From Nonomuraea polychroma (lineage in GTDB: Bacteria; Actinomycetota; Actinomycetes; Streptosporangiales; Streptosporangiaceae): a stretch of 64,000 nt of DNA. Location: NCBI RefSeq assembly GCF_004011505.1, contig NZ_SAUN01000001.1:3844001-3908000 (forward strand), read 5' to 3'. The notes under the pieces were generated by a model. The model saw nothing but the letters and a program-made list of their open reading frames with translations, had not been told where the DNA came from and ran no database searches. Position numbers and translations under genes: made by a program. Below are positions 8,371 through 15,801 of the stretch, one piece after another (position 1 is the stretch's first letter; each line of letters begins with the position of its first letter).

Positions 8371-9611
8371 TCACGGTGATCTTCCGTGTTTCCCGGCGGC
8401 GTAGCGGCTCCACATTCCACCGCCTTCTCTGAGGAGACGGGCAGTGGTCCCATCGTGGTAGCCATGTGCGTCGGCGACGACGGGGGCAGGCATCTCGAGG
8501 AGCTGCTGCCGGATGGCGGCGGCCGCGGGCGGCGGCCGCGGGGACGCCGATCTTTCTCAGGAGCGCGGACAGATGATCGGGGCGACAGGGCTGGCCCGCT
8601 CGGCGGCCGTGGAACAGCCAGCGAGAGTCGCGGTTGGTGGCGGTGTTCATGTTGTCGCGAGCCGCGATGTAGTCCAGCAGCAGGGATGCGACCGGCTCGG
8701 GGACGGGTGACGGCGGATTGCCGAGGCGTAGGAAGACGTCTTCTCCGTCGCGGAACAGGTCGTCGACAGTGAGTTGGACGACCCGGGTGAGGGGTTGCGC
8801 GTAGAGAAGCACGATGATGCCGGCGACACGTAGAAGTGGGGGAACGTCGGCATCGATCAATAGGCGGCGTAGGGCAGCCAGGCGCTGCTCCTCGGTCATG
8901 GGAGCCTGACGCGAAGTCTTCCCCGCAGGCAGGGACAGCGATCGTGAGCCCTGACGGCTCTGCATGGCCCAGGCGAGGAAAGTCCGCACCTGGGCACGGG
9001 CGTGTACGGGGTTCTCGGCATACCACGCGTCGATGTCGCTCTGGCGGCAGGAGGCAAGGGTGCGGTCGCGCGTATTGAGCCAGATGAGGAATGCCGTCGC
9101 ATACTTGATCTGATCGGCTGCGTTGCGGCGGACGCTCGGCGTGATGTTACTCCGTTCGGCGCAGGCCCGAAGCAAGGGAAGAACGCGCCAGGACGCGAAC
9201 AGCCGGATCGTCTTGACGTGCTCCAGGTGGGCGATGCTGGCTAGGTGGCCGGGGAGCCGGCGCTGAAAGGAGCAGACGTATTTGTCGGCGGCGGGCAGGA
9301 TGCCGCGCTGGCCGCAAGGAGTCCTTCCAAGTGAGCGATGGTCCGCCAGGGCTGGAGCTCGTGGAAGGCGTCGTGGGTGAGCGGGATCTGCCCGCAAGCG
9401 AGCCGCTGCAGAAGGTCGACGCGTTGCCCGGGTGGTTGGGCCGCATCGCCAGCCAGGCCAGCCCGCTGACGGGCCGTTCCATCGCCACGAGCAAGTCGAA
9501 CAAGGGGGTCAGCTCCGGGCGGATGCGGCCGGTGCCGTCGTCCAGGAACGCGGTGGCGGGGTCGGCCAGCGTCGGGCCGCCGGTGAGCGGCAGGACCCTG
9601 GCCATCGTCAC
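8371..9611 (-). pseudogene. Decayed tyrosine recombinase (integrase)
   Basis: Read right to left, one protein can be followed through three frame changes. The N-terminus from ATG 9605 (MARVLPLTGGPTLADPATAF) shifts near 9430 into VDLLQRLACGQIPLTHDAF, shifts again near 9300 into ILPAADKYVCSFQRRLPGHL, continues through the core-binding region, and near 8535 shifts into IRQQLLEMPAPVVADAHGYH ending at 8371. The shift near 8535 lies in a GCGGCCGCCGCC-type repeat. The C-terminal part has the usual recombinase helix (YHDGTTARLL followed by SRYAAGKH). The stepwise loss argues for an inactive gene, although each shift could be a sequencing error. Confidence 0.7.
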
Positions 9612-9805
9612 GGGGATCCCAAGTTCTCGGCGTTGCGGAGGATGAACTCCGCGTCCGCCAGCGCGTTCATCGCCGCGACGGTCAGTGGCGCCTGCGCATA
9701 CAGCGCGGCCTCCAGGCGGTGGTGGGCGAGTTCGCCCGCGGCGCGCTGCCGGTCGGGGGTGGGGCCTGGTGCGGGTTCGGGGACCACCGGGCTCCTATGT
9801 GACAC
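9608..9805 (-). CDS. Small ORF coupled to the integrase
   Basis: A 65-residue ORF from GTG 9805 whose stop overlaps the first start codon of the integrase (ATGA at 9608-9611). The tail (LTVAAMNALADAEFILRNAE) looks helical. A small partner ORF immediately 5' of such integrases is a common arrangement, which supports it as a real gene of the same mobile element. Function is unknown. Its start lies inside the left arm of an inverted repeat (9797-9829). Confidence 0.5.
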   Translation of the reverse strand: MSHRSPVVPEPAPGPTPDRQRAAGELAHHRLEAALYAQAPLTVAAMNALADAEFILRNAENLGSP

Positions 9806-9829
9806 GGAATGGTCTCTTCCCTGTCACAT
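9797..9829. repeat. Inverted repeat ATGTGACA / TGTCACAT
   Basis: A perfect 8-bp inverted repeat: ATGTGACA at 9797-9804 and TGTCACAT at 9822-9829, with 17 bp between. It covers the start of the small integrase-partner ORF. The same 8-mer occurs at 15692-15699, upstream of the second integrase remnant, and at 29419-29426, beside a truncated gene. It may be a recombinase or regulator binding site; this is inference. Confidence 0.55.
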
Positions 9830-10056
9830 CAGCCTGGCGTGCGACGGACGCTCAGTCGGCCTCGCGTTGCTCATCCTCCTCCCGATCCTCGTTCATGCCC
9901 GCGGCCGATTGGGCCCGGCGATCGCGGATGGGAGCGCGCCGGTTGGCCAGGTCAAGGTCCTGGACGTTGAGGCGGGGACCATCGCGGCGAGTGAGCCTCA
10001 CCCGAGCCGAGCGTCCTCCCCGATCGGCGTGCACCTCCCTCAAGCGTGGGTGACCT

Positions 10057-11109
10057 TTACTCGAGCGGCAGGGCGTGCTGTCCGGCAACCTGGCGGATCT
10101 CCTCCAGCGGGTACGGCGTCTTCCTGCTCTCACTCTGCAGATCGTGGTAGAAGTCGTTCAGCACGGTGGCCAGCGGGCTATGCCGCGACAACAGGGCCGC
10201 GACCCCGCCGGGCACGCCGGCTGGCCGCTCTCCCGCCGCCCATCCCCGCACCAGTTCGCGACGCCGCGGCCAGTCGGCGCCGTGGAAGGCGCCGGCCAGC
10301 CAGTTCACCAAGAACGTCAGCGTGTAAGTGCGGTCAAAGGTGAGGTGCCGGCCATAAAAGACCTGTTCCTCCTCTGACAGGTCGAACCGGGTCGACACGG
10401 CCAGCCCGAAGTCGGTCAGGTAGAAGCGGCGCCCGTCGGTGAGGATGTTCTCGAAATGCGCGTCGAAGTGCAGTAGGCCGCCCGCGTTCATGAAGGACAC
10501 GGCCTCGCGCAGCCCCTGGTCCGCCAGGGCGCAAGCGCGGTCGGCGTCGCCCGCGCGCACCCGCTCGTCCAGCCACTGGTGCAGGTTGTGTGGAAAATAC
10601 TCCAGGAAGAGCGTCAGGCTCGCCGGAGCCCCTGCCAGCGCCTCGAGGCGGCGGCGCACGCCGGGCGCACCCTCCCAGAAAGTGACCGCACGATCGATGT
10701 CGGCCAGCTCTGCGTACAGCGGCGCGGGCTCGGCGTTGGGTAGCACCCGCCAGTGATACAGCAGCGGGAAGCCGGGGAATTGGCCGGTCAGCACCCACTC
10801 GGTGGTCATCGTGTGCGCGGCCAGCTCGCGCCAGGCGCCGAAGCCGGGCGAGCCGATGCCGTACTGGCAGAAAGGCGGCAGCCCGAACAGGTCGGCCGTA
10901 GAGTGCGGGTGGCGCAGTTCGAGCTCGGTGAGGGGCACGCGTTTGACGAAGACCGAGGTGCCGCCGACCTCGAGCCGCGCGGACGCCCCGCCGATGCCGG
11001 TGCCGAGGGGCACGGCCTCGCGCTCCAGCAGCTCGGCCAGTTCCCGGTCGTCGTAGCGGGCCATGGCCGTGGAAACGTCACAGTGGGTGGTCAGCCGCGT
11101 GTCCATCAT
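10057..11109 (-). CDS. Protein-kinase-like protein
   Basis: A 350-residue protein with a kinase-like active site. A possible nucleotide-lobe lysine is in GGTSVFVKRV, the catalytic loop reads LHFDAHFENIL (a HxDxxxxN pattern, with Phe in place of Arg), and the metal-binding DFG is in YLTDFGLA. The HFDAHFEN loop resembles bacterial lanthipeptide- or choline-kinase-type enzymes more than classical Hanks kinases. ATG 11109 is chosen as the first of two adjacent ATGs; the frame is open to 11157. No transmembrane helix or sensor domain follows, so it appears cytoplasmic. It is divergent from the small P-loop gene at 11231. The substrate is unknown. Confidence 0.75.
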   Translation of the reverse strand: MMDTRLTTHCDVSTAMARYDDRELAELLEREAVPLGTGIGGASARLEVGGTSVFVKRVPLTELELRHPHSTADLFGLPPFCQYGIGSPGFGAWRELAAHTMTTEWVLTGQFPGFPLLYHWRVLPNAEPAPLYAELADIDRAVTFWEGAPGVRRRLEALAGAPASLTLFLEYFPHNLHQWLDERVRAGDADRACALADQGLREAVSFMNAGGLLHFDAHFENILTDGRRFYLTDFGLAVSTRFDLSEEEQVFYGRHLTFDRTYTLTFLVNWLAGAFHGADWPRRRELVRGWAAGERPAGVPGGVAALLSRHSPLATVLNDFYHDLQSESRKTPYPLEEIRQVAGQHALPLE

Positions 11110-11230
11110 CGTGATCACTTTACTGGCCGATGACGGCCACTCTTGCCTGGCGGCCACCCTGCCGCACTGCTTGCCGATGTGCTGCGGAAAGCGGTGGCGA
11201 TGGTGATCACGCGGCGACTACAGTGCCTCG

Positions 11231-11746
11231 GTGCGAGCGGTGATGTTGGGCGGCGCTCCTGGCGTCGGCAAGACGACTGTGGCCAGGAGACTCCTGGACC
11301 TGGTACAGGCCGGGCAGCAACTGGTCCAGTGGCTCGACGTCGACAGCCTGTGGCAGCACCAGCCCTGGCGCGTCAATGAGCGGATGACGACCATGGTGCG
11401 CGCGAATCCGCGTGCCGTGGCCGAGCACGCCGCAACGGCCGAAGTGGACATCCTCGTGATCAACTGGGTGTTCCAGTCCACAGAGATGCACCGACTGGTC
11501 GCCGGGCTGCTTCCATCCGGTACCCCGGCCATTTCCGTTCAACTGCACGCCAGCCGTGAGACGTGGCACCAACGCTTCGAGTCGGACCCTGAGCGTCCGG
11601 GCCTGACCGACTTCTACAGGAGCAGGTACATACAGGCCCAAACAACCGTGGTTGATCACGTAGTTGACACCGACGGCCTCACCCCCTTCGAGGTGGCTCG
11701 GCGCGTGACCGAAGTGACCGGAGTCCTCCAACCCGGACCTTCTTAA
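11231..11746 (+). CDS. P-loop NTPase / small-molecule kinase-like protein
   Basis: A 171-residue protein starting at GTG 11231 with a Walker A motif at residues 7-16 (GGAPGVGKTT), as in adenylate-kinase, chloramphenicol-phosphotransferase and zeta-type kinases. WLDVDSLW may carry the substrate-binding or Walker B acid. No lid arginine cluster is certain. It is cytoplasmic and monocistronic, with its promoter in the roughly 120 bp shared with the divergent kinase-like gene. The substrate is not identifiable. Confidence 0.7.
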   Translation: MRAVMLGGAPGVGKTTVARRLLDLVQAGQQLVQWLDVDSLWQHQPWRVNERMTTMVRANPRAVAEHAATAEVDILVINWVFQSTEMHRLVAGLLPSGTPAISVQLHASRETWHQRFESDPERPGLTDFYRSRYIQAQTTVVDHVVDTDGLTPFEVARRVTEVTGVLQPGPS

Positions 11747-11987
11747 CTCAAGGTCTCGGCCGGATCGGCATGACGAGAGGATTCGACACTCCCGCGTAGA
11801 CAAACGCTCTCGACAGATCACGCGGACCCTACACCTCGGCCGCCGGCTCGGCGGTGGTGAAGGACCTCTTCAGCAGCCCGATGGCCACCAGCGCCGCCGC
11901 CAGTCCCGCCGGATCGGCCATCGTGCCCAGGCCCTCGCGCGGCGCACCCATCGGCCTCACTCCTCCTCATCAGGGCCAGCGTTCGGA

Positions 11988-12660
11988 TCACGCAGCGCGC
12001 AACCCGCCGCCCAACTCCGGGCGATTGAAGGGGTAGAACCCGTGGAAGTTGATGTGCTCGAACAGCAGAGGTGAGAGCCGGGCACGGATCTCCGGGCCGA
12101 CGCCCAGCCCACCGGCCTCCAGACGCTTCACCGCCGCGTCGATATACAGTGAATTCCACCAGGTGATGGCGTTGAGGCCCAAGCCGAGCGCGCCCACCTG
12201 GTCCTCCATACCACCTTCATAACTGCGCACCAACCGGCCCAGGTTGCCGAAGAACACCGCCGGGCCAGCGTGTGCCGGGACTCGCCGGCGTTCAACTGCG
12301 CCCCGATCATCCTGCGGCAGTCCTCCACATGCAGAACCTGCAGCAGATGGAGCGACTTGAAGATGCGGCCACCCGGGCCATATCGTCCCAGTGCTGGACG
12401 ATCGCGGGAATCGACACCCGGGGCAGCCCCAGGCTGTTGAAGGCGGCCCACCCGGTGGTAGCGCGCGTCCCGGTGGTCAGGCCGCCCTCCAGCATCGCCG
12501 TGTCGATCCACCACAGCTGGGTGTCGGAGATGTCGGCGTGCCGGGGCGCGAGCTGGTAGCCGCACATGGCGAACATGCCATAGACCAGGTCGCTGTAGCT
12601 GCCCGTGTCGGTCACGACCCCGAACTGCCGAAAGGTGCGGTGGACCGCGACGCGTATGTG
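11988..12660 (-). pseudogene. Tn3-family transposase, 3' part (decayed)
   Basis: Read right to left: HRTFRQFGVVTDTGSYSDLV, then MFAMCGYQLAPRHADISDTQ (the region around the second catalytic Asp of Tn3-family enzymes), a shift near 12330 into SLHLLQVLHVEDCRRMI, another near 12255, then LNAITWWNSLYIDAAVKRLE and HINFHGFYPFNRPELGGGLR, the typical Tn3 C-terminus, ending at 11988. At least two frame changes and loss of everything upstream of about 12660 make it inactive. The matching N-terminal part of a Tn3 transposase lies at 21740-22531 in the same orientation. Confidence 0.8.
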
Positions 12661-12883
12661 GTCTGTGTCCTGGAAAGTCTGTTTCTGGCGCTGCAGGTGC
12701 GGGACGTGTTCGCCACGCCGTCGCTGCGGTGGGCCGACCCGCGCGCCTGACCTGCTGAGACTTCTTGAGAAACACGATCACTGGATGGCGAGCCAAGATC
12801 TATCCATGCACTCAGACCTATATCCGTTGGACTTTCCGCGATAACTACCGGGACCCCTCATAGGGAGCTGCCACATTCCGAGG

Positions 12884-12914
12884 GGTGCCGGACATTTACC
12901 AGGTGTCCGGCACC
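12884..12914. promoter_or_regulatory. 11-bp inverted repeat in the sigma-factor leader
   Basis: GGTGCCGGACA (12884-12894) and TGTCCGGCACC (12904-12914) form a perfect 11-bp inverted repeat with a 9-base spacer. The right arm ends 7 bases before the AAGGAG of the ECF sigma gene. It could be an operator, or an mRNA hairpin affecting translation initiation. Its position also argues against the longer reading frame that starts at 12885. Confidence 0.6.
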
Positions 12915-12932
12915 TTTCGGCAAGGAGACTTT

Positions 12933-13445
12933 GTGACATACCGAGATCGCTTCGAAGCGGTCTATGACGCGTACTACCCGGCGATCCATCAGTACGCCGC
13001 CCGCCGTACCGGTTCCCCCGACGACACGGCCGATGTCATCTCCGAGACGTTCCTCACTGCCTGGCGGCGCATCGGCGATGTGCCCGAGGGTGAGGAGGCG
13101 CTGCTGTGGCTGTACGGGGTGGCCCGCCGCGTGCTGGCCAACCAGCAGCGCGGCGATTTGCGCAGGGCCGTGCTCACCGAACGGCTGCGTGCGGAGTTGG
13201 CCGCCGACCGGCCGGTCAGACCGGTCGATCTGGACCATGTTCGCGCCGCCTTCGACAAGTTGCCCGAACGTGACCGCGAGGTCTTGGCGCTGGCCTGCTG
13301 GGAGGGCCTGACCAGCCAGCGGATCGCCAAAGTTTTGGGATGTACGGCTATTGCCGCCCGGACCCGGCTGCATCGGGCGCGCAAACGGATGGCGGCGGCG
13401 CTGGAGCGGCAGGCGTCCTTGACAAACGCGATGGGGGAAGCATGA
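12933..13445 (+). CDS. ECF RNA polymerase sigma factor
   Basis: A 170-residue sigma-70-family protein of the extracytoplasmic-function type. Region 2 runs from about residue 5 to 70 (DAYYPAIHQYAARRT, ISETFLTAWRRIG, LWLYGVARRVLANQQR). Region 4 runs from about 105 to 155 (LPERDREVLALACWEGLTSQ, then IAKVLGCTAIAARTRLHRAR). GTG 12933 is chosen because AAGGAG sits 5 bases upstream; the frame is open to 12885 but an inverted repeat occupies that stretch. The stop overlaps the next ATG (ATGA). The downstream CU044_5270-type protein is the usual partner and may act as anti-sigma or sensor; that role is inference. Confidence 0.92.
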   Translation: MTYRDRFEAVYDAYYPAIHQYAARRTGSPDDTADVISETFLTAWRRIGDVPEGEEALLWLYGVARRVLANQQRGDLRRAVLTERLRAELAADRPVRPVDLDHVRAAFDKLPERDREVLALACWEGLTSQRIAKVLGCTAIAARTRLHRARKRMAAALERQASLTNAMGEA

Positions 13446-14488
13446 GCGACATCGACAACCTGGTAAGGGCCATCGACCCGGCACCACACGCGCCGGATCA
13501 GGGGCCCGGCGCGCGCGAACTGCGTGAGGCGATCATGGCGACCCAGGCGCGTCCGCACCGGACGGTCCGGCGTCTGCCGTGGCAGGCCGGAGCCATCGGC
13601 CTCGCAGCGGCCGCGGCCGCGACGGCGGTCTTCCTCGGCCAGGTCACCCCCACCGCATCGCCCTCGCCCACGGTCACACCCGGCAACACCTCCCTGTCGG
13701 GCACCTCGATCTTGCTGGCCGCCGCCGCCAAGGCCCAAGCCGCCCCAGAAGGCGCCTACTGGCATCTCAAGGAGCTGTACGTGGGCTCGGCGGGACCGTA
13801 CGGCCAGAACGGCAACACCTACCGTCTGGGAATCTCATACCTCTCGGAGACGTGGGTGGCCAAGGATGGCCGAGGCTGGATCGGCCGCAGGCAGCTGGCC
13901 GCACGCCCCCTGGACCTGGAGGCATGGCGCCGGGACGGCTCGCCGACCGAATGGGAGATGGGGAAGGACGGCGGCGTCTACTCCACCTCGCCCGGCGAGG
14001 GCACGCTCACCCGGCTCAAAGGGGAGCAGAAGCTCTACTGGAGTGCCATGCCCATGACCCTGAAGGAGATCGAGGCGCTGCCCGCCGCCCCCGAAGCGCT
14101 GAAGAAGCGGGCCGCTGAGGCGATCCGTAGCGATCAGGACTTCGCCGGTTCGGTGGAAGACGGCCTGGCGCCCACCTTGGCATCACTCCTGTACGAGCTA
14201 CCCACCTCCCCACAGGTGCGCAGCGCCGCCTACCAGGCGCTGGCGACGCTGCCCGCAGTGCGGGTCGAAGGCCGGACCACCGATCCGCAGGGGCGGCCGG
14301 GCGTCGCCCTGACCTTCCCGATCCAGCAGGGCCAACCCACCCAGGGCAGACTGATCATTGACCCCGACACCTCCAAGGTGCTGACCTTCGAAGTCACCGG
14401 CGGCATGCCGCAGGTGAAAGACCGGGTCAACATGGTGCTGGAGTCCGGCTGGACCGACACCCGCCCATCCCCGCCCTCCGCCGAGTGA
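13442..14488 (+). CDS. CU044_5270-type membrane-anchored protein
   Basis: A 348-residue protein overlapping the sigma gene by 4 bp. It has a short cytoplasmic N-terminus (about 1-45), one transmembrane helix (about 50-68, AGAIGLAAAAAATAVFLG), a Thr/Ser/Pro-rich linker and a large extracytoplasmic domain from about residue 80 (ILLAAAAKAQAAPEGAYWHL and later LTFPIQQGQPTQGRL). This pattern matches the CU044_5270 family encoded beside ECF sigma factors in actinomycetes. The topology suits an anti-sigma or signal-sensing role, but I see no ZAS zinc motif (HxxxCxxC). Function is inferred from context. Confidence 0.8.
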   Translation: MSDIDNLVRAIDPAPHAPDQGPGARELREAIMATQARPHRTVRRLPWQAGAIGLAAAAAATAVFLGQVTPTASPSPTVTPGNTSLSGTSILLAAAAKAQAAPEGAYWHLKELYVGSAGPYGQNGNTYRLGISYLSETWVAKDGRGWIGRRQLAARPLDLEAWRRDGSPTEWEMGKDGGVYSTSPGEGTLTRLKGEQKLYWSAMPMTLKEIEALPAAPEALKKRAAEAIRSDQDFAGSVEDGLAPTLASLLYELPTSPQVRSAAYQALATLPAVRVEGRTTDPQGRPGVALTFPIQQGQPTQGRLIIDPDTSKVLTFEVTGGMPQVKDRVNMVLESGWTDTRPSPPSAE

Positions 14489-14797
14489 AGGCCGCCGGGC
14501 TGGCCCGGCGCGGCGCGAGCCCGCCGGCCAGCCCCGGTTGGAGCGCATTGTGGCCGTCCTGGGGTGAGGCCGTGATGTGAGCGCTGGCCTGACGGCGACG
14601 CCCAGTGCGGCACGGGGCGGTCAGGGTTGTCCGCTCCGACAACATCACTTGGAAGGGACACAACCGCTGCCAGGCAGGTCAAAAGCGATGGCGGGGTAAG
14701 GTCGGCTATCGCGTTGAGCCCGACCCTGACGATGATGAGGTGCTGCTGGTGGGGGAGGCTGTCTGATTCGCATCCGTGCCAGCGCGCGGGGTGGAGG
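14489..14797. other. Gap between convergent genes
   Basis: About 310 bp between the CU044_5270-type gene and the decayed integrase that reads towards it. No gene, strong hairpin or recognisable motif was seen. A long minus-strand frame crosses it, but that is a continuation of the decayed integrase frame. Confidence 0.5.
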
Positions 14798-15700
14798 TCA
14801 GCGGGGACGGCGGCGCTGGGCGGGTCGGCTTCGGCGGTGATGCGCGCGGAGGTCTCCTCCCCCAGGCGTACGTAGCGGCCGAGGCTGGCCAGGTGCTGGT
14901 GGCGGCTCTTGTCCTGCAGTTCGGCCGCGGTGCGACCAGCTTGGGCCAGATGCTGTAGCGCCGAATGACGGAGTTGATGCAAGGTCCATCCCTGGCCGTG
15001 CGGGTCGAGCTCGGCGGATGCGGTCTTGAACAGGTATTCGGCGCGAGGGTAGGACAGCCGGGCCCGCTTGGTGCTGGGGTCAATATCGGCTGCCGCCGGT
15101 GATCGGCGTCCGGACGTGGCGGCGCGCCGATCGGCCAGGAACACCGGCCCGGACGTCCGGCCGGCCAGCAGCCGGGGCAGCAGCCTGGCGGTGGGGGTGG
15201 CCCAGTGCACGTACTCGATGGCGCCGCCCTTGGAGACGACGCGGGCAACGTCTCCAGCCGGGTGCGCGGGATGGAGCGGTCGCCGCGGCGGGCGGATTTG
15301 CGGCGCTCCAGCCACCGGGCGGGGTTGGTGGCCAAGATCTCCTGGCGCTGGGCCCAGGTGGTGAAGGAGGCGAGCGCGGATAGGTGCCGGTTCCAGGTGG
15401 CGGCCGCCGCGGTGTGCCAGCGGTCGATGACGGCGGCGTAGTGCTCGGGGGTCAGGGCGGCGGCCGGATGGTTGGGGCCGGTGACGGCGGTCAGGCGGGT
15501 GAGGGTCTCGGTGTAACCGGCGCGGGTGGTAGCCGCGGTCAAGGAGTCGAGGCAGCGCTCGACGGCGGCCGCGGTCGTCGGACCGGCCGTGCCTGGGGTG
15601 GTGCCGAGTCGGGCCGGCCGTGCCTGGGGTGGTGGCCGAGTTCGGGCTGGCTGGGGAAGGCCACGACGGACACGGACGGCCTCTTTCGTCGATGTGACAC
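14798..15700 (-). pseudogene. Decayed tyrosine recombinase (second copy)
   Basis: Read right to left: VERCLDSLTAATTRAGYTET (core-binding start near 15560), ALASFTTWAQRQEILATNPA and SIPRTRLETL, then a frameshift near 15250 into ARVVSKGGAIEYVHWATPTA and the catalytic part HQLRHSALQHLAQAGR, RHQHLASLGRYVR. The HxxR and the Tyr of the active site are present. The frame does not stop in place; an alternative frame gives a plausible tail ending at 14798 (RSRPAQRRRPR). The N-terminus is disturbed by a 31-bp tandem duplication (15583-15634). It is related to, but not the same as, the remnant at 8371-9611. Confidence 0.7.
15583..15634. repeat. 31-bp offset direct repeat
   Basis: The 21-mer CCGGCCGTGCCTGGGGTGGT plus G occurs at 15583-15603 and again at 15614-15634, an offset of 31 bp. 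Since 31 is not a multiple of three, this tandem duplication changes the frame in the N-terminal region of the integrase pseudogene. Confidence 0.75.
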
Positions 15701-15801
15701 ATAACGTTGCCGAGTCGCTCCGACGGCCTCGAGCGGTGAGCTGGGCGTCCGCGGCCCCGGCAGGGTCACAGATAATTCAAGTTCTGTGTGACAGATGTGG
15801 G

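Noticed and set aside
9432..10343. 303-residue plus-strand open frame
   Set aside because: Antisense of the integrase unit and of the kinase-like gene; no protein features.
14230..15702. 490-residue minus-strand open frame
   Set aside because: It joins part of the decayed integrase with antisense of the CU044_5270-type gene; only the integrase-like part is meaningful.
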